From Tribonema minus (lineage: Eukaryota > Sar > Xanthophyceae > Tribonematales > Tribonemataceae): a stretch of DNA of 64,000 nt. Below, piece after piece: positions 24,599-36,600 of the stretch (position 1 is the first letter of the stretch; every line of letters begins with the position of its first letter). Both the position numbers and the translations under genes were made by a program. Location: positions 165,379-229,378 of the forward strand of contig JAFCMP010000121.1 of the NCBI GenBank assembly GCA_017506865.1. Direction: 5' to 3'. Below the pieces are notes generated by a model, which was given only the letters and a program-made list of their open reading frames with translations, did no database searches and was not told where the DNA came from.

Positions 24599-27500
24599 AT
24601 GAGCAGCTCTGCCAAAACCAGCATGCTCGAGGGCGGCAAGGGCAAGGCTTGCATAGTTAAAGCCGCAGTCCACCCTCAGAGGGATGGCAAGGACAGTGGT
24701 GAGCCTGCGATAGTCTCAGGTGAGTCGCCGTGCCACATCAGGGGCTCTATCACCACGGTCACATTACCTTTCAGTGCTGCCAGATGCGGTGCGAACTTCA
24801 TGCGAAACGTGCTGCTGTGACCAATGTGCACTGTGATCCAGATGCTGCTGCTCACCAGCAGCTGTTGCTGCAGCGTGTACGTAACACTAATGAAAACTGC
24901 TGCTCACAAGCAGCTGTTGCTGCAGCGTGTACGTAACACTAATGAAAACTAATGGTGCCACAGCAAAGGATTGCTGGTGCGTTGTCGTACTTTACAGCTG
25001 GGCATATTTGTGCTCGAAGATTTCTTATTTGGTTCGGCTGCAGCTGTTTGCACCCCCCTGATGATTGCGCAGCTCTGCCCATTTGTTCAAATGGAAGTTA
25101 TTTTCTAAGTGCCAGCATCACAGCTTGTATTTCCCTGCATTCTGAAGTCTTGTTTCCACAGACAAAACTTGTGTATATACTCACATCTGCAGTGGGCGGC
25201 ATGCCCTAAGATTCTGCCGCATGAGTGTCTTTCAGCGTGATTAGCTGCGTGGGTTGCCCGGTGCTCCACTCTTTTCAAAGCTGCGTGGGTTGCCCGGTGC
25301 TCCACTCTTTTCAAAGGCAAGGGTGCTTGTCCGCTGTACCAGTCATTGTTCGATGCGCAGGGTCCGCTGTGCTGTCATGTGCGTAGCTTGGAGTATGGAG
25401 AGACAGGCGACGCAGCAGTGCAGGTCTGCACCAGTTTTGCTCGTTGTTGTCGTACAAACTCAGGAATTGTGTTCTTCCCCTGCAGCCGCGTCAGTGAGCC
25501 ACCCGGCACTCGATCCTATCCCTGCCGACGCTGTCACCACACGCCATGCGGTCACATCAGTTGCCCTCACTTATACTACGTGCAACTACTTATTTTCAAG
25601 CGTGTACTTTGGCAACAGCCCGCTTGGAACCAGCCTCTCCCCCCCCCCCTCCTCAGGCAATTCACCTTCCTCCCGCCACTGCCCCCCCCCGTCCCCAACG
25701 TCACGCGCCCCCGCCCCACGCAGTCTCCATGCCCGTATTCTCGACGCTCGACAAGGAGCGCGTGACGTGCCGCAGCACCGCAACGTGCAACGCGGGCGCA
25801 CTCGACGTCGTCGTCACCACCACCGACGCCGCGGGGGAGCCCGCGGAGGGTGCGGCAGTGCTCAACGTGCGCGCGCTCGCGGACCTCATCGGCCTCCACG
25901 TGCGCGACCTGCCGGACGCGCTGTTCAGGTCAGATGCAAGTGTCATAAAGCTTGCACACAGAAGTGTGACTACTGTGGATATGATGGCACTGTTTGACTC
26001 GTGGCCAATGACTGCAGCAGCGGCGACCACGGCTATTGGTGGCAGGTACTTGCAGCTAACCGCTCCTTGTCACCTAGTTCTAGAGCTCTACGATCTTTTG
26101 GTTCGTTTCCATTGCCAAATAAGCATGCAGTGCAGTCTGTAGCGCGGTTGCTGATGGTGAAGCGTAATGGTGCTGACTGTGAGCGTGGTGCGGAGGGATG
26201 TGTGTGACGTGCGCAGTCTCCTGCGGCTCGCGGTGCAGCTGCTGTGCATGGCGAGCGGCGCGTCAGGCGCGCGCTTTCGTTGCGCAGCGTCAACTCCGCC
26301 GCACGAGCGCGTCTGCCGCTGCGGCATATGTGCATTCTCCCGAGTACGTATGCACAATTGACAGCAGAGCACCTCCCCGCCCGCACAAATTGCTGCCCCC
26401 CTGTCCGCACGGCCCATGCCCCCCTCACGCCGTTGCTGATATGTTCTGTCGCTTCTGCTCAGGTGCGACGCGGACGCCGAGTGCGCGCGCGACACGAGCT
26501 GCTGCGGCGCGCGCTTCACCGGCGAGAAGCCGTCCTTCCACGTCCACTTTGGCCTCGGCAGGTGAGAAAAAGGGGGAGGGGGGGGGGGGCGTCAGCGGCA
26601 GCAGACCACAACAACAACAGTGCAAAGGCGCGCGTGCCAGTGCTTGGAGGCGCGTGCACGATTCCTGCGCGCAGAGCAGCAAATGCGGCCTGAGCATATG
26701 CGCGCGCACGCGAGCGACCGCTTCATCACTGTGCACCGGGGCAGCTGCACTGCAGCAGCAGCGGCGTGTTGGCAGTGGGCTCGCCGGCAACTTGCAGCAC
26801 AACTTTGAAGTAGAACATATTTACCTAACCAACTTCGCGCGCCATCAGTCATGCCCCCGCGCTCAGCGCCAGCACGCATCTACCTACCCTTGCACTTGGT
26901 CAGCAGCGCTCAGCGACAGCGCGCATGCGTACCTACCTACCAATTTGCAACTCTGTCAGTCAGCCCACTCTCCCCCCTGCACCTACCAATCCTCGCAATG
27001 CTCGACTGTGACAGTCAGCCATTTTTTTGCCCCGTTGACTGCGCCGCCGCCGCAAGCTCGCGGTGGGGCTCGTCATCCCAGCGCGCGCAGCGCCGGCGCA
27101 ACGCGCACTCGTCCTTTTTCTCCCCCATACACCCACCAATCCTCCCAATGCTTGACTCTGTCAGCCAGCCTCATTTCCCCTTCGCCAACTGCGCCGCCGC
27201 AGGCTCATGGTGGGGCTCGTCATCCCAGCGCTCAGCGCCGGCGCGACGCACTCGCCTCTTTTTATCCCCTACACGCACCAATCCTCGCAATGCTTGACTC
27301 TGACAGTCAGCCTCATTTCCCCTCCTCTAACTGCGCCGCCGCAGTCTCGCGGTGGGCCTCGTCATCCCAGCGCTCAGCGATGGCGCGACGCGCACTCGTC
27401 CTGTTTTCTCCCCCATACACCAACCAATCCTCCCAAGGCTTGACTCTGACAGTCAGCCATTTTTTTGCGCCGTTGACTGCGCCGCCGCCGCAGGCTCGCG

Positions 27501-30500
27501 GTGGGCCTCGTCATCCCAGCGCTCAGTGCTGGCGCGACGCACTTTGCCATCCTGCAGCGCCCCTCGCACGACTGGGTTGCGCTGCGCGACGAGCGCAAGG
27601 CCAGCAAGGAGGGCGGCGTCGGCGCGGTGCCGCCCGTGGAGGTCAAGGTCAACAACGAGCCCGTCACGGTGCGTCACTTCAAGTGGATTGCATTACTTCA
27701 CGTGAAGTGAAGAACTTCAAGTGAAATTGCCGTTGAGCACTGCGGCGGGGGGGTCCCACGCGTGAATGGCTGCTTGTAGCGAGCAGCAGACCAGAGGGCG
27801 CTTTGCCTGAGCCCCTGGTGTTGCAGTCACTGCTCTTGGCGATGTTGAGCACATGAGATGGAGGTCAAGGTCAACAACGAGCCCGTCACCGTGCATCACT
27901 TCAAGAGGAACTTGACGTGCGTCATGTCTCGGCTCGCCGCTGAGCGCTGCGGCGGGCGTGTCGTGCGCATGTGAATGACTGCAAGCAGCGAGTCTGTGGA
28001 AGTCGATGTGCTGCACGTCTCGGCTCGCCGTTGAGCGCTGCGACGGGAGTGTCGTCCGCGCCGATGGCTGCAATCAGCACACAGCACAGTAGAGGTCGCT
28101 TTGCCTGAGCCCTTGGTTTCAGTTCAGTGAGTGACTGCACCTTGAGATTTTGAGCACATGAAGGGGGGGGGGGGGGGTTCAGCTGCCATCAAGTTGAAGT
28201 CGACAGCTACTCCTCGCGCAGTAAAACGCGAGCAACAATTTGTAAGCGCAAACATGTGGTTTTTCGCGGTGCTGCAGAACACCACCACTACATACGCGCA
28301 CGCAAACGCAACATCACTCCGGACTACTTCTTCAGCGTACATGTGCACATCACGCTACACCGCATGCATTCTCACCCTCCCCCCCCCCTCCCCCCCCCCA
28401 CACACACAGGCCCCCCTCGCCGTCATTACCACCGCCGACCAGTTAGAGTCTGCACTGCGGGAGCGCTGCCCCCTCCTCGCGCTGAGCGATGACACCGAGG
28501 TCATCCGCAAGCTGGCGAGCGCTGCCACGTCGTTCAGCTGCGCGCTGGGCGTTGCCGTCGCTAAGGTGCTGGAGCCCATACTGGAGCACCTGGACGAGGA
28601 GGAGCGCGTGGAGGCACGGCCGATACTGTTTGCGTGCGAGAACGACTTCGGCCCCGTGCGCGAGCTCAAGACCAAGGTGGGTGACTGCTAGTGCAGACAT
28701 TACTGCTTGCGTTTATGCTGATGGTTGCGTACCTTACCTGCGAGGTTTTTGTGGAGGCTCACAGAGGAGGAGCGCGTGGAGGCGCGCCCTATGCTGTTCG
28801 CGTGCGAGAACAACTTCGGCCCCGTGCGCGAGCTCAAGACCAAGGTGAAGATGCTGACACCTTGCATACCTGAGAGGTACTTCGAAGTATTTGCAAAGGG
28901 TCATAGAGGAGGCGCACCCGAAACTGTTTTGCGTGCGAGAACGACTTTGGCCCCGTGAGCTGGGGCAACTGCTAGCGCAGACATGAGCACATGCTGTTTG
29001 AATGCTGATGGGTGCATAGGCTTACAGGTATTGGTTTTTGTAAAGGCTCACAAGAGGAGGAGCGCAGGTAAGCCCGGTACTGTTTGCGTGTGAGAATGAC
29101 TTTGGGCCCGTGCGCAAGCTCAGGACCAAGGTGAGAGGGGGGGTTGTCGGCAGGCGAGCTGGGACGATTGCCAGCACACGTATCAGCACATACTGTGTAA
29201 ATGCTGACGGGTGCATGCGCTGACAGGTACTTGTAAAGGCTCACACAGCCACAGCTGCCGGCGGGTACAGATGCTGACGCGTCGTCAAGTGTTGGTTGCT
29301 TTAATCACTGTCAGGCGCCAATGCTGACAGTCACAAATGCACTGCGCGACGCCGTGCGTGCTCTCGCGTGTTGCGCGCGCCACCGTCACGACGCATGCCT
29401 CCAGGGGTGCGTGGAGCTGGGCGCGCGCGCGCAACAGCGTTGCTCGACGTCAATGTCGCACAAACCTCTGTCGCCTCTGCCATGCAGCAGGCCACCGTAC
29501 CATACCCCCATGCCGCCACCCTGCCAAGCACGTACGCCGCACAGCCTGCGCCTCACTCACGCCATTGCTGACTACCCCCCCCGCCCCCCCCCCCCCCCTC
29601 ACCCTCTCCGCCCCCTCGCTTTTTCCCCAGATCGCCAAGAAGGTGCACGTCGTGGAGTGCATGGTGGACCGCGTGTGCCTCTCGCGCAACGTCGACGCCA
29701 AGGCGGGCGTCGTCGAGGTCGCCACGGAGCCCTTTGACGGCCGCCTCGTCGTCCTGGAGCCCATGGACGAGCGCCTGGTGCCGTTCGGCGGCGCCATGAC
29801 CATGGTGCCGCCCGACACGGATGCCGCGCACTTCATGTACCAGCAGAAGTTCCAGATCATCAACGGGACGCACGGCATCATGGTGAGCACGGGGCAGTGG
29901 CGCTGCGCTGAGCCACGCGCGTACCCTAGCTCTGTGGCACTCCCCGCCCGCTATAATTCTGGTTGCCGTCAACACTGTTGAGCACTGTTGCGCGTACGTG
30001 CACGTGCAACTCGTGTGTCTTTGCGGCAGTGCTGCTGCGAGCACACACGGTGTGTGTTGGCGGCCGCGGTCGTTTCGCATCGTATCGTGGCTGGACACCG
30101 TATAGCATGCACGCGCTGCGCTGGCGGCGTGAGAGGGCGCTGCGCGTACCACGAACGCGCAAATATGTAGTTCATTGTATCACATACAGTGCCTGGTATC
30201 GCCCTCTTTGCACATGCTACCCGCACGGTTGCCACAACCATGTGTGTCACTTGCTGACCTGAGCGACTTTACAGAAGCTGTAGTCCTCTACGAGTGTTCA
30301 TCTTGTGGCTTCAAATGCCATCAGCTTCATGCCATCACGACGGGCACACTGAAGCTGCCTGTGTGTGCTTACGTTGCATGGCGTGTAGGTACGCAAGGCT
30401 TAAGCACTTCACTGTGTGTGCGACCGCCCCACCCCGCGCACCATGGGGGGCAAACGCCTGCGTTGAAACCTTCGCTTATTCATGAAGCACACTGCTGACA

Positions 30501-31979
30501 TGACATGAATTTCACCCCTGCCGCAGAGCTTCATGACGCTGCGCGAGCACGGCGTCAAGGCCGACCAGATCGACGGCGTCATGAAGGAGGACAAGATGGC
30601 GCTCATGCGCCTGGGCGACGCGCCGCGCGACGTCAGGGCGCAGATAGAGGCGTGGTGGGCCATGCGCGCGTGCTACCTGCTGTGCAAGTTCGGCATGGCG
30701 ACCATCGCGCGCGCGCTGCAGACGGATGAGAACGAGGCGCAGGTGAGGGCGCGCGGCTGCATGTTGAGGTTGTAACACCACCGAGTAGACTTCATGTTAA
30801 GTTGTCTACACAGTACGCGCACGACGTCACGTTGTGGTCACTACTCGTCAGCAATGAGAGCCGTTGTGTAGCGGGCAATGTTGCGTTTGTAGCCTTGGAT
30901 TCTTTTGTGTGCCTTGGATATCACGATGAGCGCTGCGCACTGCGGGCCATGCGCGCGTGCTACTTGCTGTGCAAGTTCAGCATTGCGACCATCGCACGCG
31001 CGCTGCAGACGGACGAGAACAAGGCGTAGGTGAACGCACGCTGGCGCTACTTCAAGTTGAAGTTGTGTACAGTTCACCTGCGTTGAGCATTGTCGGTGTT
31101 TTAGCAGGCTTCGGGTTCTATGAGAAGTTGTATGCACACTAAGAATGAAACGTACTTCATGGTGTAGTTGTATGCGCACTACCGGGAAGCAGTCAGAGCT
31201 GTTGCGTAGCGTGCCATATAGGCAGCGCGGGCTGTGTAGCTTCGACGTCTGCGGGTTCCATCGGTATGATGATGCGCGTTGCGCCCTTGCTTTGTGATCA
31301 TGTGCCTCAGAGCAGGTTGTCTTTAATGCCAGCCGCAGCTTTGAGGGGGCCGTGCGCGGTATCTCCCTGTGGCGCAAGTTGTGCTGCATGCGAGCACGAC
31401 TGCTGAGATGTGTTACGCCCGCCATGACCAGTACATGTGCATGCGTACATAGCGTACCCTCCCTTAACCCCCCCCCCCCCCCTCTCCGCACCCCTACTTG
31501 CCCCCGCCCGCCCTCCTTCCGCATACGCACCAGCACCCGCATCAGACACGAACGCCATCCCCCAATCCTAACACCCCTCCCCCCTCCCTCTCCGCCCTCG
31601 CGCGCAGGTCTTCAACGCCCTGCAGGAGCTCATCGCGGAGGCGGACCGCCGCCTCTCGGGCCTCGACGACACGGTGCCGCGCGTCATGGAGTCCGACCCG
31701 CCGCGCATGCTCGCGCAGCGCCTGCTGCCGATCCGCGACTTCCTTGCGCCGCTCGACACAGCCGCCGCTCCCGTCGTGACGCGCTACCTGAAGGCCGTTC
31801 ACGTCGACGAGGCGTTCGCGCGCAGCGCGGTGAACGATCTGTGCGACTACGCGTTTGCAGTGTGCGACCATGGGCTTGTGGACGTCGCCGTGCCGAAGGG
31901 GCAGGCCAAGGAGGCCAAGGCCGCCGCGCAGCACCCCGCGCAGGGCGGCGGCGCCCGGGAGCCCGTCCCCGCGTACTAA
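24599..31979 (+). CDS. M1PDH: Mannitol-1-phosphate 5-dehydrogenase
   Basis: It reduces fructose-6-phosphate to mannitol-1-phosphate with NADH, the first step of algal mannitol synthesis. Eight exons: 24599-24719, 25724-25928, 26463-26561, 27494-27668, 28410-28676, 29631-29882, 30527-30742 and 31608-31979. They sum to 1707 nt (568 residues) with every phase matching. Seen in the protein: a nucleotide-binding HFGLGRLAVGLVIPA (near 136-150) spliced across exons 3 and 4 of this list, FACEND near 275, a VDRV-type motif, EPF, and the K-x4-N-x2-H signature of polyol dehydrogenases (KFQIINGTH, 362-370). About 140 residues precede the Rossmann fold, longer than the bacterial enzyme. The first exon is the least certain; its phase-1 end fits the next acceptor. 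Introns carry partial copies of the gene's own exons. Cytosolic location is likely because no leader is visible. Confidence 0.88.
24849..24951. repeat. 52-bp tandem repeat, two copies
   Basis: Two adjacent near-identical units (24849-24900 and 24901-24951) in the first intron of M1PDH, each containing CAGCTGTTGCTGCAGCGTGT. Only a base or two differ, so the duplication is recent. Confidence 0.92.
25243..25314. repeat. 36-bp tandem repeat, two identical copies
   Basis: Units at 25243-25278 and 25279-25314 are identical. They lie in the first intron of M1PDH, are not a multiple seen elsewhere in the gene, and have no visible function. Confidence 0.93.
27001..27552 (+). repeat. Tandem array of intron end plus exon start (M1PDH)
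   Basis: Four units begin at about 27001, 27151, 27293 and 27439, spaced 142-150 bases apart. Each has the end of the intron, a splice acceptor region (GCCGCCGCAG or variant) and the first 45-60 bases of the exon encoding AVGLVIPALSAGAT. Only the last unit continues into the full exon at 27494-27668. The three upstream units therefore offer decoy acceptors. Confidence 0.88.
27855..28160 (+). repeat. Copy of exon end and intron start (M1PDH)
   Basis: Bases 27859-27890 repeat the last 32 bases of the exon ending at 27668, and the following bases repeat the start of its intron. Two further diverged repeats of the intron sequence (around 27930 and 28020) share CTCGGCTCGCCG-TGAGCGCTGCG. It is another partial self-copy inside the gene. 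Confidence 0.8.
28763..29130 (+). repeat. Three partial copies of an M1PDH exon end
   Basis: Copies at 28763-28844, about 28905-28957 and 29053-29130 repeat the last 80 or so bases of the exon 28410-28676, including the ACEND codons. The first and third copies keep the splice donor after ACCAAG. The first copy is nearly perfect and still open; the other two have decayed. Confidence 0.88.
30945..31029 (+). repeat. Partial copy of M1PDH exon 30527-30742
   Basis: The last 83 or so bases of the exon recur here, with the donor kept, but a TAG now precedes the donor, so inclusion would end the protein. No acceptor was seen just before it. Confidence 0.85.
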
Positions 31980-32810
31980 GCCAGTTGAGCTCTTGGGGTG
32001 GGGGAGGGGGGTGGTACCCGCGCACTGAGAGCCGTTTGCTTGATTGAGGGGGGGAGGGCGGGGGGGGGGGAGTAAGCCATTGGCAAGAGGCTGGAGCGTA
32101 TACGTACGGAGAAAGCAGCGCTCGAATATATTTGCCATGCAAGGCACTGCAGGTGACCGGGTCGGTGCGGCAAGGCGCAAGGGAAAAACAGCACTGCAAA
32201 GTATATGCAAACAGGGGGTATATTTGAGGAGCGTGGCGGGTATACCGTAGGCATGTATCATGGCTCCGCGCGAGTGCCTACGGGGCGCGCTGCAAGTGTC
32301 AACTAGATGCGTAATGCACGAACGAACGCTTCTGCTCTGGATGATGACTGGATGGGAGGGCTGCAACTGCAGCATGATGCATACACAGAAGAATACCGTG
32401 CATACGTGCGCTGTACGCTATTCCTGACAATCGGCGCAGGCGTGGCAGCCGCGCTGCGGCGCCCCCCGCATTTCCTTCGCACGAATCGCGCGGGGGCACA
32501 GGCTCTGAGGCGCATAATCATATATGGACGGGCCAGAGACAATGCATTGACAAGGCGATTGAGTACATTCATCAGGTTTCATGCATGCTTGTACAATGGA
32601 AGCATTGTTTTGTGTTCTACAAAACGCAGTGCTCATGCTATGCTTTTGCATGTGGTGCTGTTTTCCATGACACTCATGGCTACTGCATTTCTACTTTGAT
32701 GCCATCAGAGTATAGGATGTGAATGTTGGCAATGTGATCGTACAAGAACTGGGCAACTGCATTGCCATGCTGTCAAGCTCGATGCGCATCTAGCAAAGTG
32801 ACATGCGCTA
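31585..32810. repeat. Segmental duplication, copy 1
   Basis: It contains the last M1PDH exon, its 3' untranslated region and flank. The same order recurs in direct orientation at 38205-39450. Identity is very high over the exon and first 300 bases of flank, then falls clearly beyond about 32280. Confidence 0.9.
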
Positions 32811-33685
32811 TTACAAACAATGTTAGTACAGACCAGTTTGCTGCGCGCTTGCTGCAATCACCCAGCCCACTGCTTGCCTCATATACAACATTATTGCTGC
32901 CGCTGCCAGGCTGGCGTCAGCTGGCTCAAAGTCCGGCACAAAAACATCATCAGGCTGATTGTGCACCATCACACAACCACCTAGCAACAGCGCTGACACT
33001 GTTGCAATGACATGCTTACCATCCCACTGCACCACTGCCCGCCGCTGCGGCAACCACTGTGTATTGCCGTTCACTACCATCGCCGCCGCCGCTACTGCCA
33101 TTTCCGTCGTCGCCGATGCTGCTGCTGCCGCTCCTGTGCCGTCAACCACTACACTCAGGTCCTCTAAATATGTGGGCTGCAAATGGTGACGTGAATTTAC
33201 CATTATGATAACGACTCGGACGCAGCGAGATCGCGTGAAGAAAGTGGTTCGGATGGCATGCATGTCAGAAATGCACTCACAGAACTCGCTGTACAATTGC
33301 ATTCGCCGGCATGGCTTTCAGAAATGCAGCACGCATGCACTCACAGAACTCAGCACAAACATGCAATACTTCCATACACCATGGTGCTGCAGCTGAAAGC
33401 ATACCTTCAAGTTGCAAGCAGGCACTTCCAAGATGCTCTGCTGCAGTGCCTTGCATGCATGCAGCACATGCGCGGCAACAGTAAGTGCGATCAGCACAAC
33501 GTGGTGGGAAACAACGTTGCACTAATGATCTGCCCCTGCACCTGCAGCACGACCAACAAGGTGCGGCAGCGCGGCAGTGGCATCCACTGGCACTACCAGC
33601 ACTGCTCAGGATGCGCCACGACGGGACGGCCGTGCAGCTGGCGCGTGCCGCCGCCTGCCCCCGCACCCGCCTTGCCCCATCAACG
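32811..33685. other. Interval with possible leftover coding segments
   Basis: On the minus strand, 33177-33025 reads as an open Ala/Val-rich segment (PTYLEDLSVVVDGTG at its start) after a TTTGCAG acceptor and before a GTAAGC donor. It could be an exon of the neighbouring membrane-protein gene or of a decayed relative, but I could not join it in frame. Nothing else was recognised. Confidence 0.3.
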
Positions 33686-36600
33686 TCATGAAAGCGTCGC
33701 TGACAGCTTGTGGCGGTCACTGGCAGACCTGAGGGGCTCGTCCACCTGCTTGACGAGCGGCGGCAACCAGAGGCCCACGTGGTACTCTTGGGCGATGGGC
33801 TGCTGCGCTTCCGCCTCCGCCGGCGCCGCCCGTGCGGTTCTCTCATTCCGCAGCCCCGCGAGCACGATGGAAACCACCATGGCCACCGCGGCCAGGCAGG
33901 CTAACGCCAGGTTGACGTACATAAGAATGTAGGCAGCCTGCGAGTAGGTGGCGGTGAAGGAGGAGCTGATGAGGCCAACGACGCGGTAGTCGCCGGAGCC
34001 GAGCGCATAGGCACCGTCCACTGCAGCTCGCTCTCCGAGCCGTCAGCGTTACCGTCGCGCGCCGCCTCCTCCCCCACCGCCACTACGATGGCGGGCACGG
34101 CGATGGCGAAGGCACACGCTAGCGCGGAGGCCGCGTGCGCAGCAAGTGGCGGCAGCACCTTGCCGAAAATGTGAATCAGGTCCTTGCGGCCGGCGTATGT
34201 GGCGATGGCGGCAATGAGCATCAGCACCAGGTTGACCAGCGCCCCAGGGACTGCGAGCGTCCAGTCGGTTACGGACAGCTCCGCGGTCACAGAGTCGTCG
34301 AGCAGCGCCACCGTGGTCTGCACCACGTTGTCGATTCCCGACTCCAGCGTTTTCCTCGTGATGTCATTGTACCCATCCACACCCGCACCGTCCGCCGCCA
34401 GCGACACCCACCTGCGCTCCATCGACGACCAGAAGGCCGTGCCCGCAGCGGCGGCGCGCGTCGGAGCGTCATCGTCGTCGCTGTGCACATAGCCCCACTT
34501 CTGGGTGTCCCAGGTGTTGCAGGCGTACACGCCGACGTCGCCGTCCGCGGTGCGCAGCAGGGGCACATACACGTCTGCGTTCGAAGACTTGCGCATGGCG
34601 TTGTAGACGGAGTTCCCAGCGAGAATGTCGTACACTTGCTGCGGGTTCTTGCGGGCCCCCGGCTGGCACCACGGCAGCTGCGCCGCCCCCAGCTGGCTCG
34701 CCCCCGCCAGCACCGCCAGCTTCAGCAGCGGGCGCGCCAGCTGCAGGTGCCTGTTGGGGTCCTCCGCTGTCGACCCGGCGCCGCCCGTGGTGATGTCCCA
34801 GGCCAGGATGCTCGCCCCCCCCAGCAGGTCGAGCTGGCGGAGGGGGGCCGACGAGCCGTCGGCGCGCGCCAGCATGGGCCCGCTGACGTTGCCGTCACTG
34901 TCCTCCGTAAAGCCGTTGGCCCCGCTGTCCGTCACGCACGTGTATTGGCTGGTGAGGAAGCACGTGCTGTGGCCGGCGCTCTCGGCCGCGTCCACGCTGC
35001 CGTACATGTCCTCGCCGCAGTACACGCACGCGCCAGTGAATGACACAACGTAACTGTACTCCTCTGCCGCCCACTGCGCCGCAGTCGCGTTCGCGCCCTT
35101 AGAAGTGCCGATGGGGTTGTGCACCGCGATGCCAACGGAGTCTGGTATGGTGATCCCGGGGGGCGGGTTGGCATCGTGCAAAGAGTAAGTCAGCGCAGGC
35201 CATTCCAGCCACGCTTGTGGGAAGTAGCTGTCGAAGACCCACGTCTCCACGGGCTCGCAATCCACGCTCTCCCCCCAACCGCGGCCGTCCATCCAAGGGT
35301 GAACAAAGGATATGATGGTCGCACACACCTTGGCGCCATCTGCGTCTGCGCTGATGCGCCAGTAGTTGCCGATGCGCAGGCTGCTCCAGTCCTCGTTACT
35401 GGTAGAGTCTGAATCGGCGCGGGGCAGCGCTGCCATGCGCACCAATGCCCCCAGCTCCAGGAGTTTAGGCTGGCAGGTCGTTGAATGACTTGTACCCTTG
35501 CAGGTGCTGATAAACCTGGACAGAATGGCAGGGCCGGTAGCAGGGGGGCAGGGCTAGGGGCGTGGGTACACAGCTCTGCATGTGGGCATAGAAACAGGCC
35601 AGTGGTGCCACTGGCCCAGCGCCTGGAAGGCAGCATCCATGCAGCGACGCCAAACAGCTCATCACGGTGGCGCGACAAAACACGCTTCTGGGCTCTGAGT
35701 GGTCACCAGCCCAAAGAGTGGTTCAAGTACTTGTTAAACAACACATATTTCAGCATAGAGCCCAAAGGCGCTGAATGCAAGCGAAGCAGCTGTCACAGCA
35801 AACATGACTGCCAAGCTCAACAAGTGGGCGCCCGTCAGACGGACGTTTTACAGGGCTAGCCGGATGGTGTCAACGTTTGTGTCAGCAGCCGCTGCAGTTC
35901 ATTTGCATAAGTGCCGCATATGTCATACCCACGCAGTGGCCCACATCGCGTGACATGGCAATAAATGGGGTACTACTACTGTGTGTCTTGTCAACTTGCT
36001 ACTGTTGGGTACGACAGCTGTGCTCAGCGGCTGCCATTTGCTACTAGTCACCCACCTCAACAGTGCCTGCGCCAACAGACCATGTCACCTCCCAGGTGAT
36101 TGGCGCGCCAGAACGCGAGCTGGTGCCAATTGTTGCGCTGGTCACAGCTGCATTGCTGGCATCTTGACAATGTGGCGAGAGTGTACTGTGCAGCGTCTTG
36201 GTGGATTGGATAAACCACGGTGGTACGCCCACCCTGCTGTTGGGAAACCCCATGTACCCCATGGCCAGCACTGCGGCTGCATCTGGATCGTCCGTAACTT
36301 TTACTCGCATGATGTCTCCCGCAATGGTGCACTTGGCATCAGTGCACAAAAACAAGTCAATCTGCATGGGCGGGCGGCAGCAGGCACGCATGTACACAAT
36401 GGTTACATGTAAACGCAGAAATGGGCGTCAGCCTTGGTGTCAGGAAGCGCAACTTGAAGGCACGCGTGCAAGGCGTGCACGTTGCCTGAATGCCCCATGG
36501 TGCACATGCAATTATTCGCAGATGCGCCAGTCCGGATGCAATATGTTCTGGGCGTAATAGGCAGCAGTGTATGAGGACGTTATCACCGCTGCAGATGCGC

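Noticed and set aside
25488-25551. Extra M1PDH exon between the first and second exons
   Set aside because: A CTGCAG acceptor is followed by an open stretch, but the only donor is weak and its phase does not fit the next acceptor, whereas skipping it keeps the frame.
32044-32250. Open frame repeated in both copies of the segmental duplication
   Set aside because: It lies in the M1PDH 3' untranslated region and is repeated only because the DNA is duplicated; it has no protein features.
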